In this document: positions 1 through 4,958 of the stretch, one piece after another
How the letters are laid out: each line of letters begins with the position of its first letter
Numbering within the stretch: the stretch's first letter is position 1
Origin: Pseudomonadota bacterium
GTDB lineage: Bacteria; Pseudomonadota; Gammaproteobacteria; Enterobacterales; Enterobacteriaceae
NCBI GenBank assembly: GCA_023425455.1
Contig: JAFACP010000344.1
Span: 1 to 5,745, forward strand
Length of the DNA stretch: 5,745 bases
Reading direction: 5' to 3'
Made by a program: the position numbers and the translations under genes
The notes under the pieces: generated by a model
Databases searched by the model: none
What the model saw: only the letters and a program-made list of their open reading frames with translations
Told to the model about the DNA's origin: nothing

Positions 1-60
1 GATCAGCGTTATTCTGACGATTACACTGCTCTGACCCAGGCGTTTTATCTGTTTATGTAA
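1..60 (+). CDS. trmN: tRNA1(Val) (adenine-37-N6)-methyltransferase, C-terminal end (partial)
   Basis: Frame 1 is open from the left edge to a TAA at 58-60 and reads [19 protein letters not shown]. This closely matches the C-terminus of E. coli YfiC/TrmN6 as I remember it (ending [12 protein letters not shown]). That enzyme is an SAM-dependent methyltransferase that makes m6A at position 37 of tRNA1(Val). Only the last 19 codons are present, so none of the SAM-binding or NPPY catalytic motifs can be seen. Gene order agrees: in E. coli, trmN (yfiC) converges on nadB. The stop lies inside nadB, giving a 16-bp tail-to-tail overlap at 45-60. Identification rests on a short peptide plus synteny, so it is good but not absolute. 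Confidence 0.85.
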   Translation, partial: DQRYSDDYTALTQAFYLFM

Positions 61-1664
61 GTCAGCGGTGACAACACTGACGGACCAGACTCAGGCAGTG
101 TCTCGGGGAAGTCCAGCGTGTAGTGCAGCCCGCGGCTCTCTTTGCGCATCATCGCGCAGCGAACAATCAGCTCAGCAACCTGCACCAGGTTGCGCAGCTC
201 CAGCAGGTTATTGGATACGCGGAAATTGGCGTAATAGTCGTCAATTTCCTGCTGGAGCATGGTGATTCTGCGCAGCGCGCGCTCAAGTCGCCTGGTGGTC
301 CGTACGATCCCGACGTAGTCCCACATCAGAAGCCGTAACTCGTGCCAGTTATGCTGAATAACGACACGCTCATCCGGATTGTCAACGCGGCTCTCATCCC
401 AGGCGGGCAGATTTCCGGCCTCGCGGGCATAGGGCATGCGCTTGCTGATATCTTCAGCTGCAGACCATCCGTAAACCAGACACTCCAGCAGTGAATTCGA
501 GGCCATACGGTTCGCACCGTGCAGCCCGGTGTAGCTCACTTCGCCTATAGCGTACAGACCATCTACGTCGGTTCGGCCGTTATCGTCAACCATTACGCCA
601 CCGCACGTATAATGGGCTGCGGGCACAATCGGGACCCGATCACGGGTCAAATCAATACCCAGACTTTGCAATTTTTCAAAAATCATCGGGAAGTGCTGGC
701 GAATGAAGTCAGCCGGTTTGTGGCTGATATCAAGGTACATACAATCCACGCCGAGGCGTTTCATTTCATGATCGATGGCGCGAGCGACAATGTCACGCGG
801 TGCGAGCTCGCCCCTGGCGTCAAAATCAGGCATAAAGCGTGAGCCATCCGGGCGTGTAAGGTAAGCGCCTTCACCGCGCAGGGCTTCCGTGAGCAGGAAG
901 TTGCGCGCCTGAGGGTGGAATAGCGCGGTAGGATGGAACTGATTGAACTCAAGGTTAGCCACCCGACAGCCCGCGCGCCAGGCCATGGCGATCCCATCGC
1001 CCGACGCAATATCCGGATTTGTGGTGTACTGGTAGACTTTGGAGGCGCCGCCAGTGGCGAGTACCACGGCTTTTGCCTGGCAGGTTTCAACCTTCTCTTT
1101 GTTGCGGTTCCATACCCATGCCCCGACGACACGACGCGTGCCAGGCAGACCAATTTTATCGGAAACGATCAGGTCAACGGCATTGCTACGTTCCAGAATC
1201 TGAATGTTAGGATGACGCATTGCCTCGCTGACCAGCGTGGTTTCTACCGCTTTACCTGTCGCATCAGCAGCATGCAGGATGCGACGGTGGCTATGTCCGC
1301 CTTCCCGGGTCAGGTGGTAGCTCTCTTCACCGTTTGGCTGGACCTGCGTGTCAAATAACACGCCCTGATCGATAAGCCACTGAACGCAGTGCCGGGCATT
1401 GCTGGCAACGAACTCTGCCGCATGCTCATCCACGATCCCGGCACCGGCAATCAGGGTATCTTCAACATGGGAAGCAATACTGTCTGTTTCATCGAAAACG
1501 GCAGCGATTCCCCCCTGGGCGTAGAAGGTTGAGCCTTCACTCATCGGTCCTTTGCTCAGTACGATGACGTTGTGGTTCTCAGCCAGACGAATCGCCAGTG
1601 AGAGGCCTGCAGCGCCGCTGCCGATGATCAGTACATCACAATTGAGTTCTGGTGTTGTGTTCAT
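45..1664 (-). CDS. nadB: L-aspartate oxidase
   Basis: NadB is a cytoplasmic FAD enzyme that oxidises L-aspartate to iminoaspartate, the first step of de novo NAD synthesis; NadA (not in this window) condenses the product with dihydroxyacetone phosphate to quinolinate. The protein is 539 aa against 540 in E. coli. The N-terminus carries the FAD-binding glycine motif GSGAAG at residues 15-20 and the succinate dehydrogenase/fumarate reductase-family stretch [10 protein letters not shown] at 43-52. Residues known in E. coli NadB for substrate binding or catalysis are all present: Glu121, His244, Arg290, His351 and Arg386. The C-terminal third (from about 430) is the helical domain. The ATG is at 1664-1662. 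It has no good Shine-Dalgarno, because the NadR operator occupies the leader from 7 bases upstream. The gene is divergent from rpoE and convergent with trmN. Likely repressed by NadR when NAD is plentiful. Confidence 0.98.
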   Translation of the reverse strand: MNTTPELNCDVLIIGSGAAGLSLAIRLAENHNVIVLSKGPMSEGSTFYAQGGIAAVFDETDSIASHVEDTLIAGAGIVDEHAAEFVASNARHCVQWLIDQGVLFDTQVQPNGEESYHLTREGGHSHRRILHAADATGKAVETTLVSEAMRHPNIQILERSNAVDLIVSDKIGLPGTRRVVGAWVWNRNKEKVETCQAKAVVLATGGASKVYQYTTNPDIASGDGIAMAWRAGCRVANLEFNQFHPTALFHPQARNFLLTEALRGEGAYLTRPDGSRFMPDFDARGELAPRDIVARAIDHEMKRLGVDCMYLDISHKPADFIRQHFPMIFEKLQSLGIDLTRDRVPIVPAAHYTCGGVMVDDNGRTDVDGLYAIGEVSYTGLHGANRMASNSLLECLVYGWSAAEDISKRMPYAREAGNLPAWDESRVDNPDERVVIQHNWHELRLLMWDYVGIVRTTRRLERALRRITMLQQEIDDYYANFRVSNNLLELRNLVQVAELIVRCAMMRKESRGLHYTLDFPETLPESGPSVLSPLTYINR

Positions 1665-1670
1665 GGTGTT

Positions 1671-1688
1671 TGTTTAATTTACTAAACA
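1671..1688 (-). promoter_or_regulatory. NadR operator of nadB
   Basis: TGTTTA-ATTTAC-TAAACA is a perfect 6-6-6 inverted repeat. It fits the known enterobacterial NadR (NadI) box, TGTTTA-N6-TAAACA, found before nadB, nadA and pncB. It ends 6 bases before the nadB ATG (1664-1662), so bound NadR would sit at the start of the nadB transcript. The sequence is directly seen; the regulator is assigned from family knowledge. Confidence 0.92.
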
Positions 1689-1698
1689 GTGTCTGGCC

Positions 1699-1727
1699 AG
1701 AATAGCACCTGGATGCGAGATATCGCA
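1699..1727 (-). promoter_or_regulatory. candidate sigma-70 promoter of nadB
   Basis: On the - strand there is TATTCT (1704-1699) preceded by TGC, an extended -10 arrangement. A weak -35, TGCGAT (1727-1722), lies 17 bp away. A run of eight A residues on this strand (plus-strand 1730-1737) lies just upstream of the -35 and could act as an UP element. The predicted start is near 1692, placing the NadR box within the first 25 transcribed bases, which suits repression. The promoter is inferred from motif fit only. Confidence 0.5.
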
Positions 1728-1899
1728 CGTTTTTTTTAATGCGTGTTGTGCGGACTAAACTTTGTGGGCGGCGATTAAAAAGAGGTAAATGAACGAAAAT
1801 ATTTTGCGAAGCAGATCGTTAGCTTCAGATTTTGTGGTGAAATAAAGCCTGTGTTGCGTTACTCTTCTGGCGGTAAATTTGACGTTTCTTGTCAGAAAG

Positions 1900-1928
1900 T
1901 GGGTACGTATCGTGAACAGACTTATAAT
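1900..1928 (+). promoter_or_regulatory. candidate sigma-70 promoter upstream of rpoE
   Basis: TATAAT at 1923-1928 matches the -10 consensus exactly. The hexamer 17 bp upstream, TGGGTA (1900-1905), is only a 3/6 match to TTGACA, and there is no TG extension. A weak -35 suggests an activated or low-level promoter. A start near 1935 would place the transcript's 5' end almost on the rseD-like ATG at 1937. A basal sigma-70 promoter for rpoE is expected from E. coli, but I cannot confirm that this is the equivalent one. Confidence 0.4.
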
Positions 1929-1936
1929 GAGAGAAA

Positions 1937-1993
1937 ATGAACGGTCTGCGGCGCGATTTACAAAAACAAAGGCGTGACGGAACTTATTGCTAA
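1937..1993 (+). CDS. rseD: short RseD-like rpoE leader ORF, 5' portion (18 codons, apparently broken)
   Basis: ATG at 1937, preceded by GAGAG (1929-1933), opens MNGLRRDLQKQRRDGTYC and stops at TAA 1991-1993. In E. coli, from memory, rseD is a 51-codon leader ORF whose stop overlaps the rpoE start (ATGA); its translation is coupled to rpoE and repressed by CsrA. The ATG here lies 42 bases before the GGAACTT element, the same 14-codon offset I infer for E. coli, so this looks like the original start. Here, however, the frame ends before reaching rpoE. The conserved C-terminal coding part lies in the adjacent frame (see the next entry). It could be a degenerate leader, a short regulatory ORF in its own right, or a sequencing indel. 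Confidence 0.4.
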   Translation: MNGLRRDLQKQRRDGTYC

Positions 1994-2094
1994 ACAGACA
2001 CTCTAACCACGTGCTTGCTCAAAGTGCAGTGTTCAAAGAGTGGCGTTTCGATAACGCGTGGATTTTAGGTTTGGGGAGACATTACCTCGGATGA
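1978..2094 (+). pseudogene. rseD: RseD-like rpoE leader ORF, 3' portion in the -1 frame, overlapping the rpoE start
   Basis: The frame is open from 1978 (just after a TGA at 1975-1977) to a TGA at 2092-2094, which overlaps the rpoE ATG as ATGA. Its tail reads EWRFDNAWILGLGRHYLG, near-identical to the tail of E. coli rseD as I recall that DNA. No ATG lies in this frame after the TGA. The possible starts are GTG 2011 and GTG 2029, neither with a Shine-Dalgarno. The ATGA overlap is the classic layout for translational coupling, but how ribosomes would enter this frame here is unclear. Calling it a frameshifted remnant relies on remembered E. coli sequence. Confidence 0.4.
1979..2006 (+). promoter_or_regulatory. 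sigma-E autoregulatory promoter of rpoE-rseABC
   Basis: GGAACTT (1979-1985) is an exact sigma-E -35 element. TCTAA (2002-2006) follows after 16 bp and fits the -10 consensus (TCTGA/TCAAA type). Spacing and position agree with the autoregulated rpoE promoter of E. coli. The expected start is near 2012-2014, giving a leader of about 78 bases. Through it, RpoE released from RseA raises transcription of its own operon, including its inhibitors. Confidence 0.92.
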
Positions 2095-2666
2095 GCGAGC
2101 AGTTAACGGACCAGGTCCTGGTTGAACGGGTCCAGAAGGGAGATCAGAAAGCTTTTAACCTACTGGTGGTGCGCTACCAGCATAAGGTAGCGAGCCTGGT
2201 TTCCCGTTATGTACCGTCAGGCGATGTTCCTGATGTGGTACAAGAGTCTTTTATTAAGGCCTATCGTGCGCTGGATTCGTTCCGGGGAGATAGTGCTTTT
2301 TATACCTGGTTGTACCGTATTGCAGTCAATACGGCAAAGAACTACCTGGTCGCTCAGGGACGTCGTCCACCTTCTAGTGACGTGGACGCAATCGACGCCG
2401 AAAACTTTGAAAGTGGCGGCGCATTGAAAGAAATTTCGAACCCTGAGAACTTAATGTTGTCAGAAGAACTGAGACAAATAGTTTTTCGTACGATCGAGTC
2501 GCTCCCGGAAGATTTACGCATGGCAATTACGTTGCGGGAGCTTGATGGCCTGAGCTATGAAGAGATAGCCGCTATTATGGATTGTCCGGTCGGTACGGTT
2601 CGCTCACGAATCTTTCGTGCGCGAGAAGCTATTGATAATAAAGTTCAACCGCTTATCAGGCGTTGA
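2091..2666 (+). CDS. rpoE: RNA polymerase sigma-E factor (extracytoplasmic stress sigma)
   Basis: RpoE is the group 4 (ECF) sigma factor that directs core polymerase to envelope-stress promoters such as those of degP, bam and lpx genes and its own operon. The product is 191 aa, the E. coli length, and nearly identical to it. Region 2 spans about residues 1-90; the segment DVVQESFIKAYRALDSFRGDSAFYTWLYRIAVNTAKN (48-84) holds the core-binding and -10-reading helices. Region 4 spans about 120-191, with LREL...LSYEEIAAIM...GTVRSRIFRAREA (148-180) as the -35-reading helix-turn-helix. I start at ATG 2091, not the in-frame GTG 2058 that would add 11 residues. GGGGAG (2073-2078) precedes this ATG, and the start matches the family. 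It is 31 bases upstream of rseA and is held inactive by RseA. Confidence 0.99.
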   Translation: MSEQLTDQVLVERVQKGDQKAFNLLVVRYQHKVASLVSRYVPSGDVPDVVQESFIKAYRALDSFRGDSAFYTWLYRIAVNTAKNYLVAQGRRPPSSDVDAIDAENFESGGALKEISNPENLMLSEELRQIVFRTIESLPEDLRMAITLRELDGLSYEEIAAIMDCPVGTVRSRIFRAREAIDNKVQPLIRR

Positions 2667-2697
2667 CGATAGCGGGATACTGGAAAAGGTATTAGGC

Positions 2698-3348
2698 ATG
2701 CAGAAAGAAAAACTTTCCGCTTTAATGGATGGTGAAACGCTGGATAGTGAGCTGCTCAACGAGCTGTCTCATTCTCCCGAGATGCAAGAGACCTGGGAGA
2801 GCTATCATCTCATTCGCGATACGCTACGTGGTGATACCGGAGAGGTTCTCCATTTCGATATCTCAGCCCGCGTGATGGCGGCAATTGAGAACGAGCCTGT
2901 TCATCAGACCACTCCGCTGATCCCTGAAGCTCAACCCGTGCCTCAGCAGTGGCAGAAAATGCCATTCTGGAAAAAGGTGCGCCCCTGGGCAAGCCAGCTG
3001 ACCCAAATGGGCGTCGCGGCTTGCGTATCACTTGCAGTTATTGTTGGCGTCCAGCACTATAATACTCAGTCTGAAGCTACTCAGCAGCCTGAAGCTCCGG
3101 TATTTAATACGCTGCCGATGATGGGCAAAGCCAGCCCGGTAAGCCTGGGTGTCCCGTCTGATGCATCGGTAAGCGGCAACCAGCAACAGCAGGTTCAGGA
3201 GCAGCGTCGCCGCATTAATGCCATGCTGCAGGATTATGAGTTGCAGCGTCGTCTGCACTCCGAACAGCTTCAGTTTGAGCAGGCACAAACTCAGCAAGCC
3301 GCTGTGCAGGTGCCTGGAAACCAAACTTTAGGAACGCAATCGCAGTAA
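2698..3348 (+). CDS. rseA: anti-sigma-E factor RseA
   Basis: RseA is a single-pass inner-membrane protein whose cytoplasmic N-terminal domain (about 1-66) binds and blocks RpoE. The product is 216 aa, as in E. coli. The membrane segment is MGVAACVSLAVIVGVQ (about 104-119). Regulated proteolysis sites are intact: the DegS cut at Val148-Ser149 in ASPVSLG, the RseP cut at Ala108-Cys109, and the VAA (106-108) that becomes the C-terminal tag for ClpXP. The RseB-binding helix (169-186, QRRRINAMLQDYELQRRL) is unchanged. The periplasmic tail is Gln-rich. I start at ATG 2698 because AAAAGG (2684-2689) lies 8 bases before it and the length fits; an upstream in-frame ATG at 2617 lies inside rpoE and is rejected. 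The stop overlaps the rseB ATG (TAATG). Confidence 0.99.
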   Translation: MQKEKLSALMDGETLDSELLNELSHSPEMQETWESYHLIRDTLRGDTGEVLHFDISARVMAAIENEPVHQTTPLIPEAQPVPQQWQKMPFWKKVRPWASQLTQMGVAACVSLAVIVGVQHYNTQSEATQQPEAPVFNTLPMMGKASPVSLGVPSDASVSGNQQQQVQEQRRRINAMLQDYELQRRLHSEQLQFEQAQTQQAAVQVPGNQTLGTQSQ

Positions 3349-4301
3349 TGAAGCAACTTTGGTTCGCCATGTCTCTGATGGCGGGTAGCCTGTTCTTCTC
3401 TGCCAACGCCTCGGCTGATGCTTCATCCGGGGCGTTGTTGCAGCAAATGAATCAGGCCAGCCAGTCACTCAATTACGAGTTGGCATTTATCAGCATTAAT
3501 AAGCAGGGCGTCGAGTCGTTACGGTATCGTCATGCCCGCCTCGATAATCAGCCGCTCGCTCAGCTTTTACAAATGGATGGTCCGCGTCGTGAAGTGGTGC
3601 AGCGGGGAAACGAAATCAGTTATTTCGAGCCCGGGCTGGAACCTTTCACGTTGAATGGCGACTATATTGTTGATTCGCTTCCATCGCTTATATACACCGA
3701 TTTTAAGCGTCTTGCCCCTTACTACGATTTCATCTCGGTAGGACGCACACGCATTGCGGACAGACTGTGCGAAGTGATCCGTGTTGTCGCTCGTGACGGC
3801 ACCCGCTACAGCTACATTGTCTGGATTGATGCGGAGACCAAACTGCCGATGCGGGTTGATCTGCTCGATCGCGATGGTGAAACGCTGGAGCAGTTTCGCG
3901 TGATCTCGTTTAGCGTCAATAATCAGGTGGGTAACAGTATGCAAAACCTGGCGAAAGCCAGCCTGCCGCCGTTGCTTTCCGTACCAGCTGGGGATCCCAT
4001 TAATTTTAACTGGGTACCGTCGTGGATCCCGCAAGGATTTAGCGAAGTATCCAGCAGCCGTCGTCAGTTACCGACGATTGAAACACCGGTTGAATCGCGT
4101 CTCTATTCGGACGGTTTGTTCAGTTTCTCTGTGAATATCAATCGTGCGACGGCAAACAGCACGGAACAAATGCTGCGTACCGGGCGGCGTACCGTGACGA
4201 CAACGGTGCGTGATAACGCTGAGATCACCATTGTCGGTGAATTACCGCCGCAGACGGCCAAGCGTATTTCCGACAGCATCAAATTCAGGGCGGCGCAATG
4301 A
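3348..4301 (+). CDS. rseB: periplasmic sigma-E regulator RseB
   Basis: RseB (MucB family) binds the periplasmic domain of RseA and shields it from DegS; LPS intermediates displace RseB and let cleavage proceed. The 317-aa product has a Sec signal peptide: Lys2, a hydrophobic core, and ASA at 21-23, with cleavage expected after Ala23. The large lipoprotein-carrier-like N-terminal domain runs from there to about residue 210. A smaller C-terminal domain, which contacts RseA, covers about 230-315. It is one residue shorter than E. coli RseB (318, from memory); I place the gap in the linker around ETPVESR. The start overlaps the rseA stop by one base (TAATG). AGGA (3330-3333) is 14 bases away, so translational coupling from rseA is likely. 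The stop overlaps the rseC start (ATGA). Confidence 0.98.
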   Translation: MKQLWFAMSLMAGSLFFSANASADASSGALLQQMNQASQSLNYELAFISINKQGVESLRYRHARLDNQPLAQLLQMDGPRREVVQRGNEISYFEPGLEPFTLNGDYIVDSLPSLIYTDFKRLAPYYDFISVGRTRIADRLCEVIRVVARDGTRYSYIVWIDAETKLPMRVDLLDRDGETLEQFRVISFSVNNQVGNSMQNLAKASLPPLLSVPAGDPINFNWVPSWIPQGFSEVSSSRRQLPTIETPVESRLYSDGLFSFSVNINRATANSTEQMLRTGRRTVTTTVRDNAEITIVGELPPQTAKRISDSIKFRAAQ

Positions 4302-4774
4302 TCAAAGAGTGGGCCACGGTGGTAGCGTGGCACGACGGTATGGCGCTGGTGAGCTGTGATGTTAAAGCATCATGTAACAGCTGTGCCTCCAGAGCGGGCT
4401 GCGGTAGCCGCGTGCTGAATAAACTGGGGCCGCAGACGTCGCATACGCTCTCGGTGCCCAGCGAGCAGCCGCTGGTGGCAGGGCAAAAAGTGGAATTGGG
4501 TATCGCCGAAGGTAGCCTGCTCACCTCGGCCATGCTGGTGTATCTCTCACCACTGGTGGGGTTGTTTATTGTCGGTGGTCTCTTCCAGATGCTTTTTGGG
4601 ACCGATCTGGCCGCAATGTGCGGTGCAGCATTAGGCGGCGTCGGAGGCTTCGGGCTTGCCCGGGCTTTTTCCCATAAGCTTGCCGCGCGGGAAGAGTGGC
4701 AGCCAGTTATCCTCAGCGTTGCGCTGGCGCCTGACCAGCTTCGTGTCGAAACGCTCTCTTCCGAGGCCCGGTAA
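4298..4774 (+). CDS. rseC: SoxR-reducing system / sigma-E regulatory protein RseC
   Basis: RseC is a small inner-membrane protein (158 aa here, 159 in E. coli from memory). The N-terminal hydrophilic part carries four cysteines at 20, 26, 29 and 35 (C-X5-C-X2-C-X5-C), typical of the RseC/MucC family and suggestive of metal or Fe-S binding. Two membrane helices follow at about 74-98 and 103-124, then a short polar tail. In E. coli, rseC has only a mild effect on sigma-E; genetic work links it with the Rsx complex in keeping SoxR reduced. The exact reaction is unknown. AGGG (4287-4290) lies 7 bases before the ATG, which overlaps the rseB stop by 4 bases, indicating coupled translation. The C-terminal residues (LSSEAR) differ from E. 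coli, and the stop codon lies inside the terminator hairpin. Confidence 0.97.
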   Translation: MIKEWATVVAWHDGMALVSCDVKASCNSCASRAGCGSRVLNKLGPQTSHTLSVPSEQPLVAGQKVELGIAEGSLLTSAMLVYLSPLVGLFIVGGLFQMLFGTDLAAMCGAALGGVGGFGLARAFSHKLAAREEWQPVILSVALAPDQLRVETLSSEAR

Positions 4775-4797
4775 TGTACCGGGCTTTATCATTATTT
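4766..4797 (+). terminator. intrinsic terminator of the rpoE-rseABC operon
   Basis: GCCCGGTA (4766-4773) and TACCGGGC (4777-4784) form a perfect 8-bp GC-rich stem with a 3-base loop, followed by TTTATCATTATTT. The T tract is interrupted, so termination may be partial and allow some read-through to lepA. The rseC stop codon (4772-4774) lies in the stem and loop, so translating ribosomes could affect folding. Confidence 0.75.
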
Positions 4798-4850
4798 ACA
4801 TCTCTAAAAAGGAAACGCCATTTCTTCACGCTATGCCTGACGTAAGAGCA

Positions 4851-4880
4851 TTTCCTGGTTACCAGGATGTAGTGTAGAAT
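4851..4880 (+). promoter_or_regulatory. candidate lepA promoter
   Basis: TAGAAT (4875-4880) is a 5/6 match to the sigma-70 -10 box. The -35 is poor (TTTCCT at 4851-4856, 18-bp spacer). A start near 4887 would leave a leader of about 72 bases before lepA. lepA needs some transcription source after the rseC terminator, and this is the best match I see, but it is weak. Confidence 0.3.
4854..4866. repeat. 13-bp palindrome CCTGGTTACCAGG
   Basis: CCTGGT-T-ACCAGG has perfect 6-bp arms around one central base. It ends 8 bases before the candidate lepA -10 box, so it would overlap the -35/spacer region. It could be a protein-binding site; I recognise no regulator for it. Confidence 0.6.
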
Positions 4881-4958
4881 GCTGCGTTTTCGCACTGAAA
4901 AACGTCAGGCTAAGAACAGCGGCCTCCAGGAATTCGTAAGGCATAATTATTTAACTAT

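Larger units (their letters stand above)
1665..2090. other. nadB-rpoE divergent intergenic region
   Basis: This 426-bp spacer separates divergent nadB and rpoE, similar in size to the E. coli spacer as I remember it. It holds the NadR box and nadB promoter at the left. In the middle are an 18-codon ORF with an AGAGG site (1789-1845, doubtful) and an imperfect sigma-54-like match at 1868-1883. At the right are a perfect TATAAT (1923-1928), the short rseD-like leader frames, and the sigma-E promoter (1979-2006). In E. coli, rpoE is known to be served by several promoters of different sigma classes, so a long leader region is expected. I see no tRNA or recognised sRNA in it. Confidence 0.85.
4835..4910. 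repeat. 9-bp inverted repeat flanking the lepA upstream region
   Basis: GCCTGACGT (4835-4843) and ACGTCAGGC (4902-4910) are exact reverse complements, 58 bases apart. They enclose the 13-bp palindrome at 4854-4866 and the candidate lepA -10 box. Only a transcript reading through from rseC would contain both arms and could pair them. It does not resemble the REP/BIME consensus I know. Confidence 0.7.

Noticed and set aside
61..81. GTCAG/CTGAC inverted repeat after the trmN stop as a terminator
   Set aside because: Only 5 bp of stem with an 11-base loop and no T tract.
519..1358. Long + strand open frames inside nadB (519-842 and 933-1358)
   Set aside because: They are antisense to the certain nadB gene, have no recognisable domains or ribosome sites, and are expected by chance opposite a GC-rich conserved gene.
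2058..2090. GTG at 2058 as an upstream rpoE start adding 11 residues
   Set aside because: The Shine-Dalgarno GGGGAG at 2073-2078 serves ATG 2091, and the 191-aa product matches the family exactly.
2617..2697. ATG at 2617 as an upstream rseA start adding 27 residues
   Set aside because: It lies within the rpoE coding sequence. ATG 2698 has AAAAGG at good spacing and gives the standard 216-aa protein.
3567..4034. 155-codon - strand open frame inside rseB
   Set aside because: It is a shadow of rseB with no recognisable protein features and no promoter or Shine-Dalgarno seen.
4795..4823. TTTACA (4795-4800) as a lepA -35 box
   Set aside because: No acceptable -10 lies 16-18 bp downstream (CCATTT at 17 bp).
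4811..4840. Sigma-E-like promoter before lepA (GGAAAC and CCTGA)
   Set aside because: The -35 lacks the CTT of GGAACTT and the spacer is about 18 bp instead of 15-16, so the match is too poor.
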